Shown here: piece after piece, positions 1-11,518 of the stretch
Layout: each line of letters opens with the position of its first letter
How positions within the stretch are numbered: the stretch's first letter is position 1
Assembly: GCF_021347895.1 (NCBI RefSeq)
Contig: NC_067126.1
Location: forward strand, 33,616,482-33,680,481
Length of the DNA: 64,000 nucleotides
DNA from: Acanthochromis polyacanthus
Taxonomy: Eukaryota > Chordata > Actinopteri > Pomacentridae
Reading direction: 5' to 3'
Made by a program: the position numbers and the translations under genes
Notes under the pieces: model-generated
Databases searched by the model: none
What the model was told of the DNA's origin: nothing
What the model saw: the letters and a program-made list of their open reading frames with translations, nothing else

Positions 1-65
1 GCCTCTTGCCCAATGTCAGCTGGGATAGTCTCCAGCCCTCTGCAACCTGCAGCAGGATTATGAGG
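1..65 (+). repeat. Fragment of tRNA-derived teleost SINE (3' part)
   Basis: The window opens inside a copy of the widespread fish repeat whose 3' part reads 'gcctcttgcccaatgtcagc' followed by 'tgggatagtctccagcc'. The same segment is recognisable at 17420-17465 and, on the other strand, at about 4480-4510. It sits in an intron of the EWI-type gene. Its 5' part lies outside the window. Confidence 0.6.
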
Positions 66-278
66 GTAAAGTTAGCAGACAGATATTTCCCAAAATGCAG
101 CACATATAAGTTTTTTAGTAGTCAGAACATTTACAAAATTGTGTGAAGGTGTGTATGTCTACATGCATTTTGTTTGTTAAATCCAATCATAAATGTAACT
201 ATTTCTCAGCAAAAATGACCACTTCTCTTGGTCACTCTTTGCACCATTTCCGTCTGCACCACTTCTCTCATGGTACTG

Positions 279-334
<56 letters not shown>

Positions 335-745
335 ACTTTTCATACATTAGACATGCAACACAAAGTGCTTTACATAGAATAAAACGCACAGAGAATAAAA
401 CACACACATACACACGCACACACACACACGCTTACTCGAAGAGCCCAACCCCATTGCCACCCCCTATCCACCCGCCTAGATAAAATACAAACATAGCAGC
501 ATGGGTTGGCTGAGCACAGAGGAACCAGGTCGAGGAAACACCATCTTTGAGAGCCGTCTGCAACCGGGGCAGCAGATGCCGACAGCCCAATCACCAGCCT
601 AGGGTGCACCACGGCAGGGGTAGAGGGAAAGGTAGAAGCCTCCCCACCTCCCAAAACGGCAGAGTGGATCCCAAGCTGGTGTCACCGGACCGAGAGCCAA
701 CCACAGCCCCAGATGTAGACGGCCCCAAACTGTCGATAGTTTTGA
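279..745. repeat. (TCAA)n microsatellite with adjoining teleost interspersed repeat
   Basis: A TCAA tetranucleotide run (279-320) leads directly into 'tttatttataaagcactttt' and, at 363-375, 'aaagtgctttaca'. I recognise this pairing (TCAA run, then a short-range 'aaagcactttt...aaagtgctttac' inverted motif) as the end of a common interspersed repeat of teleosts. The downstream GC-richer part to about 745 looks like the body of the same or an adjacent element, but its right edge is uncertain. It lies in the intron before the Ig exon at 987. Open frames here are short and look like chance. Confidence 0.5.
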
Positions 746-986
746 TGCCTTGATCTGTCCTTGCTTGGTGTCTTTTAGCATGTCTTTTAGTATTACAGAT
801 TTATTTCGTTGTGTTTTCTGTGTGTGCCCTTTGCAAAGACTTCTTATAGCATCTTTGCCTTGCTCCCTGATTTCTCCCTTGTCTCTTTGTGTTCCTAGGA
901 ATTTCATTAAAGTCTCATTGATTTCTTTGCCTTGTTAAACTAAAGCTTAATAAAATGCTTCTTGTTACCTGTGTGTTTTTTCACAG

Positions 987-1379
987 AGAAAAGCCTGTCC
1001 ATTGTAAAGGAAGAAGTGGAGTTCAATCTAAGCAAATCTGAGGACCTCACCATCCCTTGTCAAATCTCCAAACAATCCAGCAACGAATCTAGATTCCAGG
1101 TCACATGGTTTTGGCAGAAAGAAACAGAAACTAAACAAAGCCCCATATTCACAGCTTACCGAAACTCTACCCTACAAGACAGGTTTGGGAAGGACGTTCG
1201 GTTAAGATTTAGCCATCCTTTACCCGGCCAGTTCAGCCTCACAGTCCTGATGACAGGTCCTGAAAATAGTGGCCTGTATTTCTGTGAAGTAGAGGAGTGG
1301 CTCCCATCACTAGACCACGGGTGGAGAAGGATTGCAGTGGAAAGGTCAGGGAACTTGATCGTCAGCATCAATACAGAAG
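987..1379 (+). CDS. EWI-type Ig-superfamily membrane protein, penultimate exon (V-type Ig domain)
   Basis: This exon encodes one V-type immunoglobulin domain of an IGSF3/CD101/PTGFRN (EWI) family surface protein. It is preceded by a polypyrimidine tract and 'ttcacag' (980-986) and ends with G|gtaagc at 1379/1380. Both boundaries are phase 1, as usual for Ig-domain exons. The 131-codon exon has the two conserved cysteines, in 'LTIPCQIS' and 'GLYFCEVEEW', a core tryptophan in 'VTWFWQ', and the 'NSGLYFC' strand-F motif. The 'VEEWLPS' stretch after the second cysteine is typical of the membrane-proximal domains of this family. NES and NST are possible N-glycosylation sites. Earlier exons lie left of the window. 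Which member this is (cd101-like, igsf3-like or ptgfrn-like) cannot be settled from one domain. Confidence 0.88.
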
Positions 1380-1473
1380 GTAAGCGCATCTTTATGTGAC
1401 AATGCAATTTTTCACACAATATCAGAGCCAGAAAATCATATTTAAATATGTTTCTTTGTCTTTTTCTTTGCAG

Positions 1474-1676
1474 GGAAGGGTGAAGCCCGGTCCGAATCAG
1501 AATGTAATCCCATTAGCTGGACAGTGACTGTAGTAGTTATTATCATCATCTCTCTGCTGGTCATACTGATACTGGTGCTGATGATACACAGGAGTAATGC
1601 CTCAGGAGGAAAGAAGAGCGGAGAGTCTCTCTGGGCAGAACAGCCTCTGAAAACCAAACCCATTGAAGAAGACTGA
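1474..1676 (+). CDS. EWI-type Ig-superfamily membrane protein, last coding exon (transmembrane and tail)
   Basis: The exon follows a strong acceptor ('tttttctttgcag', ending 1473) after a 94-base intron. It continues the phase-1 frame from 1379 and stops at TGA 1674-1676. It encodes a short stalk (GKGEARSESECNP) and then one hydrophobic segment of about 24 residues (ISWTVTVVVIIIISLLVILI onward to LVLMI), which is a single-pass transmembrane helix. A short cytoplasmic tail of about 28 residues follows, with the membrane-flanking HRSNASGGKKS and the end SLWAEQPLKTKPIEED. Two cytoplasmic lysines and an arginine next to the membrane fit a type I topology. The tail does not obviously match the longer mammalian IGSF3 tail. 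A cd101-like identity is possible but unproven. Confidence 0.85.
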
Positions 1677-2330
1677 ACGTCTGTCTTGAAGGAGAGGAGA
1701 GAAACGTGCGCTCCTACCATATTTTTTACGTCATGTAATTTATCAAAACCTGTTTTAGAATTTAAAAAGTTGTGCTGTATATTATTTTTTAATCAGAATT
1801 CAATAACTCTTTCATTAATGATTCTTTTTTATAATGTTCCACAAAAATAATAGCTCAGATGTCTTACTCTCTGTGAAGCTGGGAATGGTTTTTCCCTCAT
1901 GAATTACTGAAATTCATTACAACTTTGAAATTAAACAGGCACTTTTCATTTTGCAGGTAAAATTACTTTGCATAATCGCCAGCTTTTCACCGTCTGCAAT
2001 GGACAGTTGAGCTCGGCAGCAGATCAGCGTTGTGGCTTTACGCCTACAAAGAAACATAGTCTTATTACTGACAGGTTCCTTTTCATGCCAAGCAGCTGGA
2101 TACTATGTCTCTGATAGGAAGAAGTCAAAGCGTAGCGTGTCTGTGAGAGCAGTTTTGTCAGAAATGTGGTAAGATTTCGACCTTGTCTCTATAAGACAGT
2201 TGCGAATCAAACAGGAAGTGTGCTGTGGTTCTGCATAGGGCAGCTGTCAATGTGGTCTGCAAATTTGCTGAATTGTTCCGTTGACATTTGTACTGACAGA
2301 GTCATTTTGTCAGAAATAAAAGAGGATGCA
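1677..2330 (+). other. Probable 3'UTR of the EWI-type gene, candidate poly(A) signals
   Basis: AT-rich sequence follows the stop codon with no further splice-linked coding potential. ATTAAA at 1930-1935 and AATAAA at 2315-2320 are the first plausible polyadenylation signals. Transcript data would be needed to say which is used, and a longer 3'UTR cannot be excluded because more AATAAA motifs occur near 2946 and 3046. Confidence 0.4.
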
Positions 2331-4428
2331 GTCATGTAGTGGCTGTTACAATCTGTTAATGCAAAGATATATATATTTTTTGCTGTCATGACATAATTTT
2401 CTTGCGAAAGCTTATACAATGTTCGTTGAAGACGGCCACACTTCTCATTTTAATTTCACATGAGACATGGAAGATGTTTGTGTATTAGTGTGCTTCAGGG
2501 ACTTTGTGTGTTTAGTGGACAGAAAGTTCACATGCAATACAACTCTGGAATTATTTTCTTTGCCACGCCTCAAGCATATTTGATCTGAAATGAAGCAATA
2601 AGTATGAAATTGAGTGTCATGATTGTTCACATACACAGTGACTGAACAATGCACGTCTTGGTCTTTTCACATCCTGAAAACCAGACTGAAGGTCTTCAGT
2701 ATTTAAAAACTAAAGGCAAAAACTTGACCAACAATCATCTGTAAAGATATTAAATGTCTGTTAATATGTGTGAATGGCATACATCCATCAGTCATTGCTT
2801 GTGAAAGATGTGCAACCATTTTAAAATGTTTTAATTATTGATAGTAATTATAATTCCTGTATAATTTTGGCCACTTTAAATCGTGGGAATGTGCACAGCT
2901 ATGATCCCTAATTGGTTGGGCTCGTGTTGTTGTGAGCACCTTCAAAATAAAGATTACGATCAGCACTTTAACTTGACAGTACAGTGGGCCAAAATAAAAA
3001 TGTGTCTCTGTCCAAAGAAAAACAGACTGTACTGTGTAATGTTGTGAATAAATGCAAACGAGAGTCTGAATCTCTGCCATAAGTTGCCACGGAGTTACTG
3101 CATTAAGAAAAAAAAATCTTACTGGAGAGTAAACAAATCAAAATCAAGATGACTGTAGAGCCTCTCTCTCTCTTTCCCTCCCTCTCCTCTCTGCTTTTTC
3201 TCCCTGCATCAGCCATATCAATGTTTAACACCCCATCTGTGGAAGAGGTGGGAGCAAAATCCAAGTTCTTATTTTTACTTCTGAGGGAAAAGGGCTAAAC
3301 ACCAGATTGCTCCTATACAGAGAGAGGCTCTTCTCTGATGACTTTATACCAGCTATGTACACCTGCAGGTAAAACTTAGCGTTTTTCTGAAGGATGTGTC
3401 AGGCTTAAAGTACCACTAAAGAACTTTGAGATGGCTGTAGTCTTCTCAGCCCAGGAGAGATGATGCAGTGCTGTCTTTGGTCTTGAGTTATATCAGCCCT
3501 TCACAGTCTGGTGGACTGTCTCCCTCTTACAGGCTCCCTCTTAACTTTACTGTAATTCCACTCCCTTGTGTTTCCATGGCAATGCCTGTCAGAGCAAACA
3601 AAGAAACATTGAATTTGGGAGGCAAATCAATGCTTGTGTCTATGCAGCAAAGATTAAATGTAGCGGGGGCAAACCAGCGTCTACCGCAGCAGCCGTGGTA
3701 CAGCTCCCTCTTCATGCTCTTTGCCTTAACGAAGTCTCTAACATTAACATATTAAACAGTCACATCATCAATTTTTGTTTTGACAGTAGTGCTGCTGCAT
3801 GCAGTGCAAAGTGAAAAGTAGGATTTACAAGCCCACATCTATAATCCTTCTCTTTCCTAAACCCATAGGTGCTTGACTGCTGGGTACTTTGAGCTGGTTA
3901 TCTCTGTTGCTGTGGTCTTGTTCCAGATCTGATTTGGCATCAGCTTGATGCTCTGCCCCGAATGTGCCATGATGGGACTAGATTTTGGGAAAACTGCGTA
4001 ACCATTCTTCTGTAACATCTTCAACTACTGGAGCAACAGCTTTGTTGCAAACACACACACAAACACGCAAACACTGCTGTGAAAGCTATACCACACAAAT
4101 GTAAATGAATTGAGTAATGCCACTGCAGTATACATATATGGGATTAAAGTAAAAGCCATCTCTTTATTGGCAATGAAACTGAAAGGGGATTACTCATCTG
4201 AAAACAAAAGCAAATAAAATATGCATACCTGTAGACACTGATAATGAAGGCATTTCTTTTAGGTACGTGAGCTGTCTGTCTGGTTTTCTGACACACCTAA
4301 GTGGCACAGTTCCAGCATTAATAGACTTATTTTCATTTGTGTTTTTGGTGATCTTCTGACTTCTCCTTGAGTGCCACCTTGAGGAAATATTTGGTATGTG
4401 TAAAATGTCTCCACGATGAGATGGATTG
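2331..4428. other. Intergenic sequence, no gene seen
   Basis: AT-rich unique-looking DNA between the EWI-type gene and the SINE at 4439. Short open frames on both strands show no recognisable domain, splice structure or codon pattern. A CT-rich tract occurs near 3158-3200. Confidence 0.6.
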
Positions 4429-4438
4429 TTATAAAATC

Positions 4439-4795
4439 CATCCATTCATTATCTATGCACTGCTTAATCTCTCATTAGGGTCGCAGGGGAGCTGGAGACT
4501 ATCCCAGTGAGGACAGGGGACACTCTGGACAGGTCGTCAGTCTATTGCAGGGACACATAGAGAGACAAACAATCACACTCACATGCACACCAACGGACAA
4601 TTTAGAGTTACCAACTAACCTGAGCATGTTTTTGGACTGTGGGAAGAAGTCGGAGTAGCCGGAGAAAACCCACATATGCACAAGGAGAACATGCAAACTC
4701 CATGCAGAAAGATCCAGGGAAGGCCGGGATGCCAACCAGGGACCATCTAGCTGCAAGGCAAAAGTGCTAACCACCAAACCACTGCGCAGCCCTTT
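4439..4795 (-). mobile_element. tRNA-derived SINE, full-length copy with target-site duplication
   Basis: Read on the - strand this is the abundant teleost SINE that begins with a tRNA-like head ('gtggttagcacttttgcctt'), continues through 'gaacatgcaaactcc' (reverse complement of the usual 'ggagtttgcatgttc') and ends in ggatgga repeats. It is flanked by a perfect 10-base duplication, TTATAAAATC, at 4429-4438 and 4796-4805, which fixes the ends and shows retrotransposition. It has no protein-coding capacity and relies on a partner LINE for movement. Divergence suggests an old, inactive copy. Confidence 0.85.
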
Positions 4796-4805
4796 TTATA
4801 AAATC

Positions 4806-5049
4806 TGATGCAGAAATCCATGATGTCCAGAGGAGGAATATTAATGGGGATCCCTCAACTATTAATCTAATACTAACAACATTAAGTGAAATAATTAACC
4901 TTAAACTTGACTGACAGATACAACTATACAAGGATGCTTCCAAAAATTGGAGGCCTCACCTGCAGACTAAGGGCATGACTTTGTGTGCTGTTACGTGAAG
5001 ACAATGCGTCTGACCTGCACTGTCTGACTTCTATCTGCTTCTCAAGCTG
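4806..5049. other. Intergenic sequence between two repeats
   Basis: No gene or clear repeat boundary is visible. The right part may belong to the decayed mariner remnant that follows. Confidence 0.4.
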
Positions 5050-5185
5050 AAATCCCACATGCAGGACCACCATTTTCAGATTAATGAAGAACTCATGCAT
5101 GCTATTGAGGAGTATCTGGAAGCTTGAGATGTGACCATCTTCTGTGAAGGTCATATCTTGGTGGACCAAGTTTATTAAAATTTTT
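5050..5185 (+). pseudogene. Decayed mariner-type transposase C-terminal remnant
   Basis: The + strand frame from about 5068 reads HHFQINEELMHAIEEYLEA, a stop, then DVTIFCEGHILVDQVY and another stop. The pattern 'F..NEE...A.EE.L', then a short linker and 'F..GI..L...' is characteristic of the extreme C-terminus of mariner-family transposases. The match is short, with at least two in-frame stops and no inverted repeats located, so this is a dead fragment. The assignment rests on motif pattern only. Confidence 0.4.
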
Positions 5186-5615
5186 TAAGTAAAGTTGTAT
5201 GTACAGACACTGATGGTTTCCAGTAGAGTAATATTCCAACTTTCAAAATCTCTAAACCTCTCTTGTGCTGCCATAATGCAGTTGGCAATAATGGTACAGT
5301 CTTAATTTCTTGCTGATTTTTCATGAACCATGCCACAGACATTTATGACGTTGGAGGCCCTTTGAATTAAAGTTTAGGACCATCACTGTTCAACATTTTG
5401 GTTTATGTTCACAATCCTGGCAAAAAATGCATTCCTACTGGTGTGGAGTAGCAAATGTACCACACCGAGACTGAAAGGGTGGACAGGTGAACAATCACAT
5501 CTATTGAAACAACAGCATGTAAGCATTTCATATTAGCTGTTGACTTCAGAATTCTTCGTTTAAAACACAAGCTCACTACAGTTGTGTATGATGCTTGTGT
5601 CCTATCAATGTCATT
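5186..5615. other. Intergenic sequence, no gene seen
   Basis: No open frame, repeat or RNA structure stands out. The left part could be the 3' end of the mariner remnant. Confidence 0.4.
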
Positions 5616-5783
<168 letters not shown>

Positions 5784-8581
5784 CTGGCAAATAGCACAAA
5801 TGATCAAAGTTAGCCCTAAAACACCCTCCTGAATGAGAGCATAATGTGTCCCGGCAGAGATAAGGGTATAACATAGGGCTGGAGAGACACTCAAACTGCC
5901 ATCTGCACGAATTACGTAACGTCTCTCCTAGAATCTGAAAGTCTGAAGCGCTGCCTCCTCTCACCTCAACTCACCGAATCTCTTTGCTTATACCCTCAAC
6001 TCCTCCCTACTCCCTCATGGCCCTGTCTTGCCTTTGATACTCCCTTTTCTCACAAGGAGAGGACAGAGTCTGACAGAACTGCCTTCTGTTCTCACTCTGA
6101 ACCAAAAGCAACATGGCTTTACCTTTTCTCTCTCTCTCTCTCTCAGGTTTGCCATTTGTCAGCACCAGAGGGAGCTATAGTTACCCAAAACGACAGACAC
6201 ACAGCGGTCAGTTGGTTCCCATAGTGAAGAGGGAGTTTAAGTGCTTCCCTGCTTGTCATTGCAGCACCCAATTTGAAAATCGAAGACTTTGAAGCCACCG
6301 AGTGCTTCCTCTCCCTTCTCTTGTTGATGTGAGGTCTCTCGGTGCTGGGAGCTCGGTGAGCAGGTGTTTGTATGTATGAGAGAGCAGAGGTAAAAAAAAA
6401 AATGTGTACAAAGTTGGATGGAGACATACAGGTGGAGAGGCTGGGAGTCAGTGTGAAGTCTCTGAGGGTGTGGGGGTGTGATGACACCTCAGGCTGAACA
6501 TTGTCATCTGAAATAGCAGCATTTGAGAACGCCGCTGCACACCGTGCATGAGTGGCAGGTCTGTTCACGCAAACGCACAGAGAATTACCTCATTTACCCA
6601 ACCCCACAGCAGCGCACAAATATATGGACACATAAACTATATACAACACTCTAAACTGTTAAGGGCTGTCTGCCTTTTCTTGTTGAGGCCTGATTATTAT
6701 CCCCAGAGACTGCGCCGGCTGGTAGAAGGAGCTGGAGAGTCCAAAATAAAAACAGCTTAAATGGTGCAATATGAAGTAATAGCCTGTTCTGCTCTCTGTC
6801 AAGGGAGCTCTCGACAAACTCAGAGCTCACTTTTTTTTCTCTCTCTTTCACAGCTGTACTCTTACATGCTGGAACTGCATGAATGAATACCCCAAAGCCA
6901 CCTTATACCTCCTGTTAAGATAATGTAACTTACCAGTTTGCATGCATGTGTCTTTTATGTCACTGTGCTGTCTACACGTGTGTGCATATGGTGTCGCTGA
7001 AACCTTTAATCATGTTTGCAGTATGCCGTGCCTCCTGTGAGAGCAGATCCAGAGAAACAGATGATGACATGTTCAGATTTCATTACAACCGTACCATGAA
7101 GCGTGTATTGATCCATGTGTCAAAATACATCTTTACAGCTTTTGTGTAGGCCGATTTTTAAAAATTTCGTTGATTTTTTTCCTATTTTTGTGCTGGTTGG
7201 CACATGAATAAAACAATGGATCTTAACCGGCGCTCAGTTTTAGCATATTTTCTCCTTTGCCATTCCGTCTCGCCTACTCTCCACAGACCACTCCACTTAA
7301 TAAGGCAGCAAAGATGTTTCTCTCCCACTGACAAACAAGAAATAGATTTGCTGTTTTGGGATTAAACGCAACATACTTTCCAGAGCTGATAAAGTGATAG
7401 CGCTCGCCCCGTCAGTACTTCTTTATGGGAGTGCTGGGGTTTTACTATGAGACTATTGCCTTCCTGTGGTACGTGCCTCGCAGCTCCTCATGATGGTTCA
7501 CATAACTGCCATTACTCATACTAGGATCATTCAGAAACGATTGGGCTTTTATTACAAAGGCACTCCACTGCCAACAACATGTGACAAGTGTGAATAGCTG
7601 ATGACACATTCAACCAACATAGTAGGAGTTCCCATCATGCATCACCAAGGAGACAGAAGTGTCATGAAGCCTGATGCCGGCTCGAGCGGCGCTTTTTTAA
7701 TTTAGCACAACTGTGATTCTGACTGAAGTTGTTGATGTGAACTTTCCTTGGTGAGAAAACAGTTAAGCTGGTTCTGCGTGCAGTTTGATGTTATCTGATT
7801 TTGATACTGACAGAGCTGCTGCTGCAGAGAAGAGGCCTCTCAGCGAGGCGATGAGAGCAGAGGAAAATGTCAGATGCTACCAAAACATTAGTTTATTAGT
7901 ATCTCGGTGAAGGGCAGCAAATGCAGCTATCGGGGAACTCTATCAGCAGAGGCCGTCCGAGCTGCTAATCAGCCAATACATCATCCTCTGGTATTGAGGC
8001 TTTCCTCACAGCTGATGCTCATCAGGGTCTCGTCATCCAAAATGTTTTCCTGAAAGGCAGCAAGGGGAGAAATGTCACGGTCAGTTTGACTTTAACTACC
8101 TTCTTGTTAGACATTTTCTCAGAGGAATAAGATGTGAAAAGGAGATTGCTGTACACCAGGTCTGTCTGCCAGCTTGCAACCAGCACTACTAGAGGTATGA
8201 TAATTATCCTGTTTGTATGGTCATTTTGTCCTCTGTGTGATGGATAGATGGATCATAATGTACAATGATTTGATCATTTTTTCACATTTATTAGTGGCTG
8301 TAATCAACTCTAGCTCATTTAAGGATGCTAAAATAATGGTTTCTATGTCTGTATTTACTCCACCTCTCAAGAGATGGTTTTTCAGGCCAGCATTGTTCAT
8401 TATGATGATAAACATTTGTTGATTCTTCCTAGAAATGTAGGTGGTGTCAGAAAGTCATTTATTTAAATAAAGACATGCTTTTTCAGATGGCATATTTATA
8501 GATTTGAGTCATGCAATACTTTTACTGAAGATATGATCCGTTTAAAGACCCCCTCTTTGATGAAAATGATTTTTTTTTTTT
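5784..8581. other. Intergenic sequence, no gene seen
   Basis: Mixed-composition DNA with only short random frames. A CT-rich tract followed by CAG (about 6125-6146) resembles a splice acceptor, but no coding exon follows it. Nothing here can be assigned to a gene. Confidence 0.55.
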
Positions 8582-8955
8582 TTACCTTGTTAACATGTCT
8601 GTATGGTGCTTTTTATATGCTAGAGTGCACGTCATGAGAGAAATAAGCAGTCAAAGCAATGGTTGAGCAACCTCACCTTGAAACTGTGGTCTACCATAAA
8701 CAGGTTCAGATTCAGACATAACACACCAAGGACAGCAGCTTGCAGCGCTGGGCTTTACCTCTCATTATTCTTCTTCTGCATTGGTTTCTGGTTTGAAGAT
8801 GAATGGCTGAATTAGGACAATGTAGAACAACTTGCCACTGTGTAGTTTAAAGTACAGCATTTGAGCAGAATCGGAGGTGAGCTGGTGTGCTGGAGCTGCA
8901 GCAAATGGCAGATGGGCACTGGAACAGAGAGGCTGGAACTTCACAGATCTGCACA
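8582..8955. repeat. Unnamed interspersed repeat 'B', copy 1
   Basis: This block from 'ttaccttgttaacatgtctg' to 'cacagatctgcaca' is repeated with modest divergence at 10882-11261. Within it, the - strand frames of the two copies encode similar strings (CRSVKFQPLCSS, then APAHQLT, then LYFKLHSG). This follows from DNA similarity and does not prove a gene. The block resembles dispersed teleost repeat DNA, but I cannot name the family. Confidence 0.8.
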
Positions 8956-10590
8956 TTCTAAAAGAGGAAATGGCATTTTAAATCAGGAAGAGATTATTCC
9001 CATGGAAAAAAAAAGGAAATTAAATATGTAATTTTGCTGCACAGAGATGAGTTTTTAGGAGTTTAATCAAAGCCAGCAGAGGTACTTTAAGCTTCTGGTA
9101 CAACATTTTAACATTTCCCATCTGCCGGCGCTGCTTCCACCAAACATCATTTGAAGCCTGTCTGCCTGATATTGCTTTCATCTAATTATCTTCTATGCAG
9201 CTTCATGTATCTCTCTTCCACCTTAAATATTTCTTGTTACCAGAGTTGCGTTCATTTTTATTTGGCCTTCTTTTAGTAACTCTTTTACATTTTTTTTCCC
9301 CCCACTGTGATTTAGCAGATTCGTCTCTAGTGATAACCCAACCCTTTACACTGTCATGATAACAGAAGCAATAAAAGCACAGTGAGAGCAGCCTCAAATA
9401 GGAAATAAATAAATAAAAACTTTCCCTTGCGTCTGCTGCTTTAAGCCACTCTATTCCAGTCTTTGTGGATTACTGTATTTGCCTGCGTCCCCAAATTATG
9501 CGGGAAAGACAAAGATGACACAAAGCTGCCTCAAAGCTCAAATCAGACAGATCCATCAAACAAACAGAGCCGATCTGATTGCATTTGTTGTTTTCTTTAG
9601 TTTAGTTCTGCACATTTGACTAGCTGTGCAGTGCCATCAGGACACCGCCACCCCTACCGGAGTGAGATAATTGTGTGTTCACAGGCACAAATATTTTTGT
9701 TCTCTCTGCACTGGCATGTGTACGTCTGACGATTCTTCTACGCTGTCTGAGCAATTTATTCACGCCATAATGCTGGTTTTGACGGCTGCCTCGCCTGTGA
9801 CTAAGATGGCTCTGCCAGTGAGCTGATGTCTTCATTAGCAGCGGTTTAGATGCTGTACCCCCCTCTCCTCCTCCCAAGTCACAAGCAATGACGCTCTGCT
9901 GCGCCCATCAGCTCCCATCAGCCTTTCTCTGCATGTGAGGCGCTCTCCCAAATGCTGTAGCAGTAACTCATGTTGCTAATTAGCTGACAAGCACTGTACA
10001 GTTCCACTAAGGGGACTGGCACATTTACAACACTTATATTTGTATACATCGGCAACCACACACAAATATGTAAAATACGTGCTCCCTCATGAAACATCTG
10101 CACAGCTGCATTCATACGGCTATAAAAGGTTCACACATTTACATAAATGCCAGCATTTTCCCTCAGCATGTTGGTTCTTTACTTAATGAGCACACATTAA
10201 GTCCGTTTCATTTCTTAATCAACACTTGTGACCAGAATAGTTGTAGAAACGCTCGTTTAAGATTATTCTTTACAGCAAACGCACACGGTAGCATGTAGTA
10301 TATTGATATTTAACGTGTATATGATCACTGCATCTGAGCTGAGACTCTGATTACCATCCCCCTTTTAAATCACCCTGTGGCTACCATGGTAACCAACTCT
10401 TTGCGAATATCAAGAATAAATGTGGAAAAAAAAAAATGTTTTCATAATGTAAATTAACCGGATATGTCTAACATCAATCTCTATTATATTTTTATTCAAA
10501 AGCTACAGTTTATGGAACATTTGGGTTTATTCTAAAATGGTCGAGGGGTCAAATCAGGATAATATGGTGCATAGAGAAGGATTTTTCCGT
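8956..10590. other. Intergenic sequence, no gene seen
   Basis: Unique-looking DNA between the copies of repeat B. Only short frames occur, without domain signatures. Confidence 0.55.
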
Positions 10591-10880
10591 CTATGTGTTT
10601 CTTTCTGTGTCTCCTTCAGTCTCATTTTTTGGAGCTTCTCTGCTTTTTTTTGAGCAGCTGGTTGATGTAACACTGAGGCAGACACACCCGTCACACATCG
10701 TGAGGGTCTTATAGACTGACACTGTAGGCCTTTAGGGCAGATAGATGGTCTGGTCCAAGTCAATATGTAGGTATATCTTTTTTTTTTTTCTAGTATAAAG
10801 CACAGCCACACTGGAAGTAATAATGAAGCATGGGGTTACATGATATTTGTATGCAGCATTTTCTTTTATTTATCCTTATA
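10591..10880. repeat. Unnamed repeat 'A', copy 1 (left flank of the A-B-A cassette)
   Basis: This segment contains 'gagcagctggttgatgta', then 'ggcagacacacccgtcacac', then 'atcgtgagggtcttatagac', and ends with 'ttttatttatccttata'. The same order of landmarks recurs in direct orientation at 11263-11518. It abuts repeat B on its right. Confidence 0.75.
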
Positions 10881-10881
10881 T

Positions 10882-11261
10882 TTTACCTTGTTAACATGTC
10901 TGTATGGTTTTTTTTTGTTTTTTTTTTATCTGCTGGAGTGCGCACCATGAGCGAAATAAGCAGTCAAAGCAACGGCTGAACAACCTCACCTTGAAACTGT
11001 GGTTTACCACAAACAGGTTCAAATGCACAGATTCAGACATAACACACCAAGGACAGCAACTTGCCTCTCATTTTTCTTCTTCTGCACTGGTTTCTGGTTT
11101 GGACACGTATGGCTGAATTAGTACAACACAGAACAACCTGCCACTGTGTAGTTTAAAGTACAGCGTTTGAGCAGAATCGTAGGTGAGCTGGTGTGCTGGA
11201 GCTGCAGCAAGTGGCAGATAGGTACTGGAACAGAGAGGCTGGAACTTCACAGATCTGCACA
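10882..11261. repeat. Unnamed interspersed repeat 'B', copy 2
   Basis: Second copy of the block at 8582-8955. Differences include a T-rich expansion near 10910-10927 and a deletion of roughly 20 bases near 11063 relative to the first copy ('cagcgctgggctttac' is absent here). It is flanked on both sides by direct copies of segment A. Confidence 0.8.
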
Positions 11262-11262
11262 G

Positions 11263-11518
11263 TGTATATGTTTTTATCCCTATCTCCTTCACGCTCATTT
11301 TAGCAGCTTCTCTCTTTTTTTTTTTTTTTTTTTTTTTTTTCTTGAGCAGCTGGTTGATGTAGCACCAAGGCAGACACACCCGTCACACATCGTGAGGGTC
11401 TTATAGACAGACGCTGTAGGCCTTTAGTAGTAAGAAGAAGCAATAGTAATAATGAAATAATAATGAAGCGCAAGGTCCCATGATATTTGTGTTCAGCATT
11501 TTCTTTGATTTATCCTCT
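11263..11518. repeat. Unnamed repeat 'A', copy 2 (right flank of the A-B-A cassette)
   Basis: Direct-orientation copy of 10591-10880, sharing the same landmarks in order, including 'cagacacacccgtcacacat' and 'cgtgagggtcttatagac'. It contains a 26-base T run (11315-11340) that is much shorter in copy 1. The offset between A copies is about 672 bases. Confidence 0.75.

Noticed and set aside
6120..6250. Polypyrimidine tract plus CAG resembling a splice acceptor
   Set aside because: No open, domain-bearing exon with a donor follows.
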